Shown here: positions 62,237 through 64,000 of the stretch, one piece after another
Layout of the letters: the number at the start of each line of letters is the position of its first letter
Position numbering within the stretch: position 1 is the stretch's first letter
DNA from: Dendrophyllia cribrosa
Taxonomy: Eukaryota > Cnidaria > Anthozoa > Scleractinia > Dendrophylliidae
Reading direction: 5' to 3'
DNA: 64,000 nt
Assembly: GCA_024195265.1 (NCBI GenBank)
Contig: JAJLRJ010000009.1
Span: 35,013,210 to 35,077,209 of the forward strand
Notes under the pieces: generated by a model
What the model was told of the DNA's origin: nothing
The model's database searches: none
The model's input: the letters and a program-made list of their open reading frames with translations, nothing else
Program-made: the position numbers and the translations under genes

Positions 62237-62385
62237 TTACATCCGACCGGTGTAGGGAATCATCCGACCGGTGTACGGAATCATACGACCGGTGTATGGA
62301 ATCATCCGACCGGTGTACGAAATCATCCGACCAGTGTACGGAATTATCCGACCGGTGTACGGAATCATCCGACCGGTGTACGGAA
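62237..62385 (+). repeat. 21-bp tandem repeat, about 7 units
   Basis: ATCCGACCGGTGTACGGAATC repeated with single changes. It is the anticodon-arm region of the adjacent SINE, expanded in tandem. A full B box and tail (TTCAATTCCTGTCGGGGACT) follow. Confidence 0.92.
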
Positions 62386-62836
62386 GGTCATTGGTTCAAT
62401 TCCTGTCGGGGACTCAGATTTTTTCTTTGTCCCACGCTCGTGAGATGATGAACATTACATAGTTTTCATTTCATTAACACGCTAAACATTTACCATCTTT
62501 ATTTATCACCACACATGACGCTTTCTGCATCGTAGCAGGATGCAGTACGATAAGTTCACCAACTCGCCTAGGTCTCCTGGTGAGTAACAACAATTTTCTG
62601 CGCCCACGCGCGTCCTTCATCATCTTCTTGTTTGGTCTTTTTTCGGCCTATTTGTCCTCAATTATATTTGAAGGAAGAAAACATTCAAACTTTCATAGGT
62701 TTTTTTGTTCAAAGTGACATCTTTTGTCGGCGTTTGCAGTGCTTGTTCTGTATAATACGTGGAGCGGTCTTTGCGTGATTTAGGTCTCGTGGCGTTGACC
62801 CGTGCGTAAATTTGATCTTTCCGGTTGTCTTGTTTA

Positions 62837-63638
62837 TTAAGGTGGCTGAACACAGTTTTACTGTACCTATGCATCATTCATTGTCATTTTAAAACCACTA
62901 ACGTCTGGTCGCCCAAACTTGGCGAGGCATAAGATTAAAGCAACAAGCTTTATATTTTGATATTTTTTGTTGAGCTTTTAGGGTGTTGCCATGGCAACAA
63001 GGTGGATTGTAAATCAGCCTGCAATATTTGGTTTCGTTTATTTTCAGAAAATGCAGTCGTTAGATTTTGTCCATCATTTGTCTCCAGTAAACTCGTAAAA
63101 ATATTCGCGTGTTAACACTGGTCTCATGTAATTTTGACAGAGGGATCTTCCGTAATTTGTGGTTTAATATGTTTGAGTTTTGTTAAAATCTCCTCTGTTA
63201 GATTTCAAATTTTTAATGGCAGGTGAGTTCGGCATATTCGGAACTATTATTGTGCCAAATTTCGTGAAATTCTAACGAGTGGTTCCGTAGAAATCAGCAC
63301 GTTTCCGAGGAAAGTCGCTAAAACATCCAGTCACACTTTTTTGTCAACTGCGCATGCGTTGCATTTGACTGGGTTCTCGATCCAAAGACAAAAACGACCA
63401 AAAAGGCAGTGTATTTCTTCAATGGTTCTATAAATTATCTATTGATTCAAAAATATTTTTACGAACAACAAATTGTTTGATTTTAAGACGAAACACAACA
63501 CTTTCGCGATCCACGCTGAGCAAAATAAAATGATCACTGAATAGGCGCCACGTTTGTTTTTCTCAAAACTCTGCACGTGCTGACTCACGTAAGCAGCTGA
63601 AATTGAAGAGCGCGCGCAAACTGTGTTCAGCCACCTTA
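62837..63638. mobile_element. 800-bp non-autonomous element, GGTGGCTGAACACAGT ends, TTAA flanks
   Basis: TTAAGGTGGCTGAACACAGT and ACTGTGTTCAGCCACCTTAA. TTAA on each side fits a piggyBac-type target duplication. No transposase frame was recognised. Confidence 0.88.
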
Positions 63639-63879
63639 ACGGATTGTATGTTTCGATTCAAATCAGAATAGTGTCTCTGAGAAAAAGAAAAACGGGCCTT
63701 TACGAAGTAGTTTTGCGTTTGTAGACTTGTATATTTGATTACTTTACCAAAGAAAAGGCGCTAGATTTAAATTCAGGCTAAATAACGCAAACGTAGGAGA
63801 TGCTCACTCCGTCGAGACGAAGGGAAAGAGCCGCTACACAAATTAACCCATGGGGCATTGCAAGTCGTGACGCACACCG

Positions 63880-63985
63880 GTCTTGCTCGCCACGAGTCTT
63901 TCGTAGCTCAGTGGTTAGATCATCCGATCGGTGTACGGAAGGGCATGGCCGTTCGGGGACTCAGATTTTTCCCTAATTTTCTTCA
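63880..63985 (+). repeat. tRNA-derived SINE, partial
   Basis: CTCGCCACGAGTCTTTCGTA, TAGCTCAGTGGTTAGATCAT and the tail GTTCGGGGACTCAGATTTTT. Same family as 61850-62460. Confidence 0.72.
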
Positions 63986-64000
63986 TTTGTCCTACGTTTG

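Noticed and set aside
62209..62462. Frames with SSDRCTE or GIIRPVY repeats
   Set aside because: Translations of the 21-bp SINE-derived array.

Overview
The window is eukaryotic and animal: two long intron-rich genes with GT-AG introns, sitting in AT-rich DNA packed with short inverted-repeat transposons (MITEs), tRNA-derived SINE fragments and satellite arrays. Product families, repeat style and tRNA-headed repeats suggest a cnidarian, most likely an anthozoan such as a stony coral. That assignment is inference; nothing here fixes the species.

Left part (1-16.6 kb, minus strand): a RADIL-like Ras/Rap effector. Eleven coding exons could be placed by protein similarity and intron phase. They encode an afadin-like first RA domain, a RADIL-type second RA domain, an FHA-like domain, a dilute (DIL) domain and a Ser/Pro-rich tail. 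The 3' end, where a PDZ domain is expected, runs off the left edge. Introns carry MITEs, a 22-bp satellite array and a tRNA-like foldback.

Middle (16.6-17.57 kb): a head-to-head intergenic region of about 970 bp, with an X-box-like (RFX) site and a forkhead-like site just upstream of the plus-strand gene.

Right part (17.57-59.49 kb, plus strand): a complete VWA3A-like gene. Forty coding exons were placed by eye and all phases agree, giving 3,960 nt and a 1,319-residue protein. It is built from three copies of one module (a WL motif, a W-L-x-x-G-S-R-R-x-F-G motif, a VWA fold, a G-G/N-R-Y/F-H motif and a D-D-L helix). Only the third VWA keeps a full metal-binding site. Introns hold most of the unusual DNA: a 2.1-kb palindrome of 9-bp satellites, a GATC-saturated transposon, a 43-bp minisatellite with higher-order structure, a G-rich/C-rich composite palindrome and many MITE families in two or more copies.

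Right end (59.5-64 kb): no gene recognised; MITEs, a 220-bp near-perfect palindrome with a hammerhead-like core, SINE copies, a 21-bp array and a LINE-like 3' tail.

No bacterial features, CRISPR array, rRNA or convincing functional tRNA gene was found.
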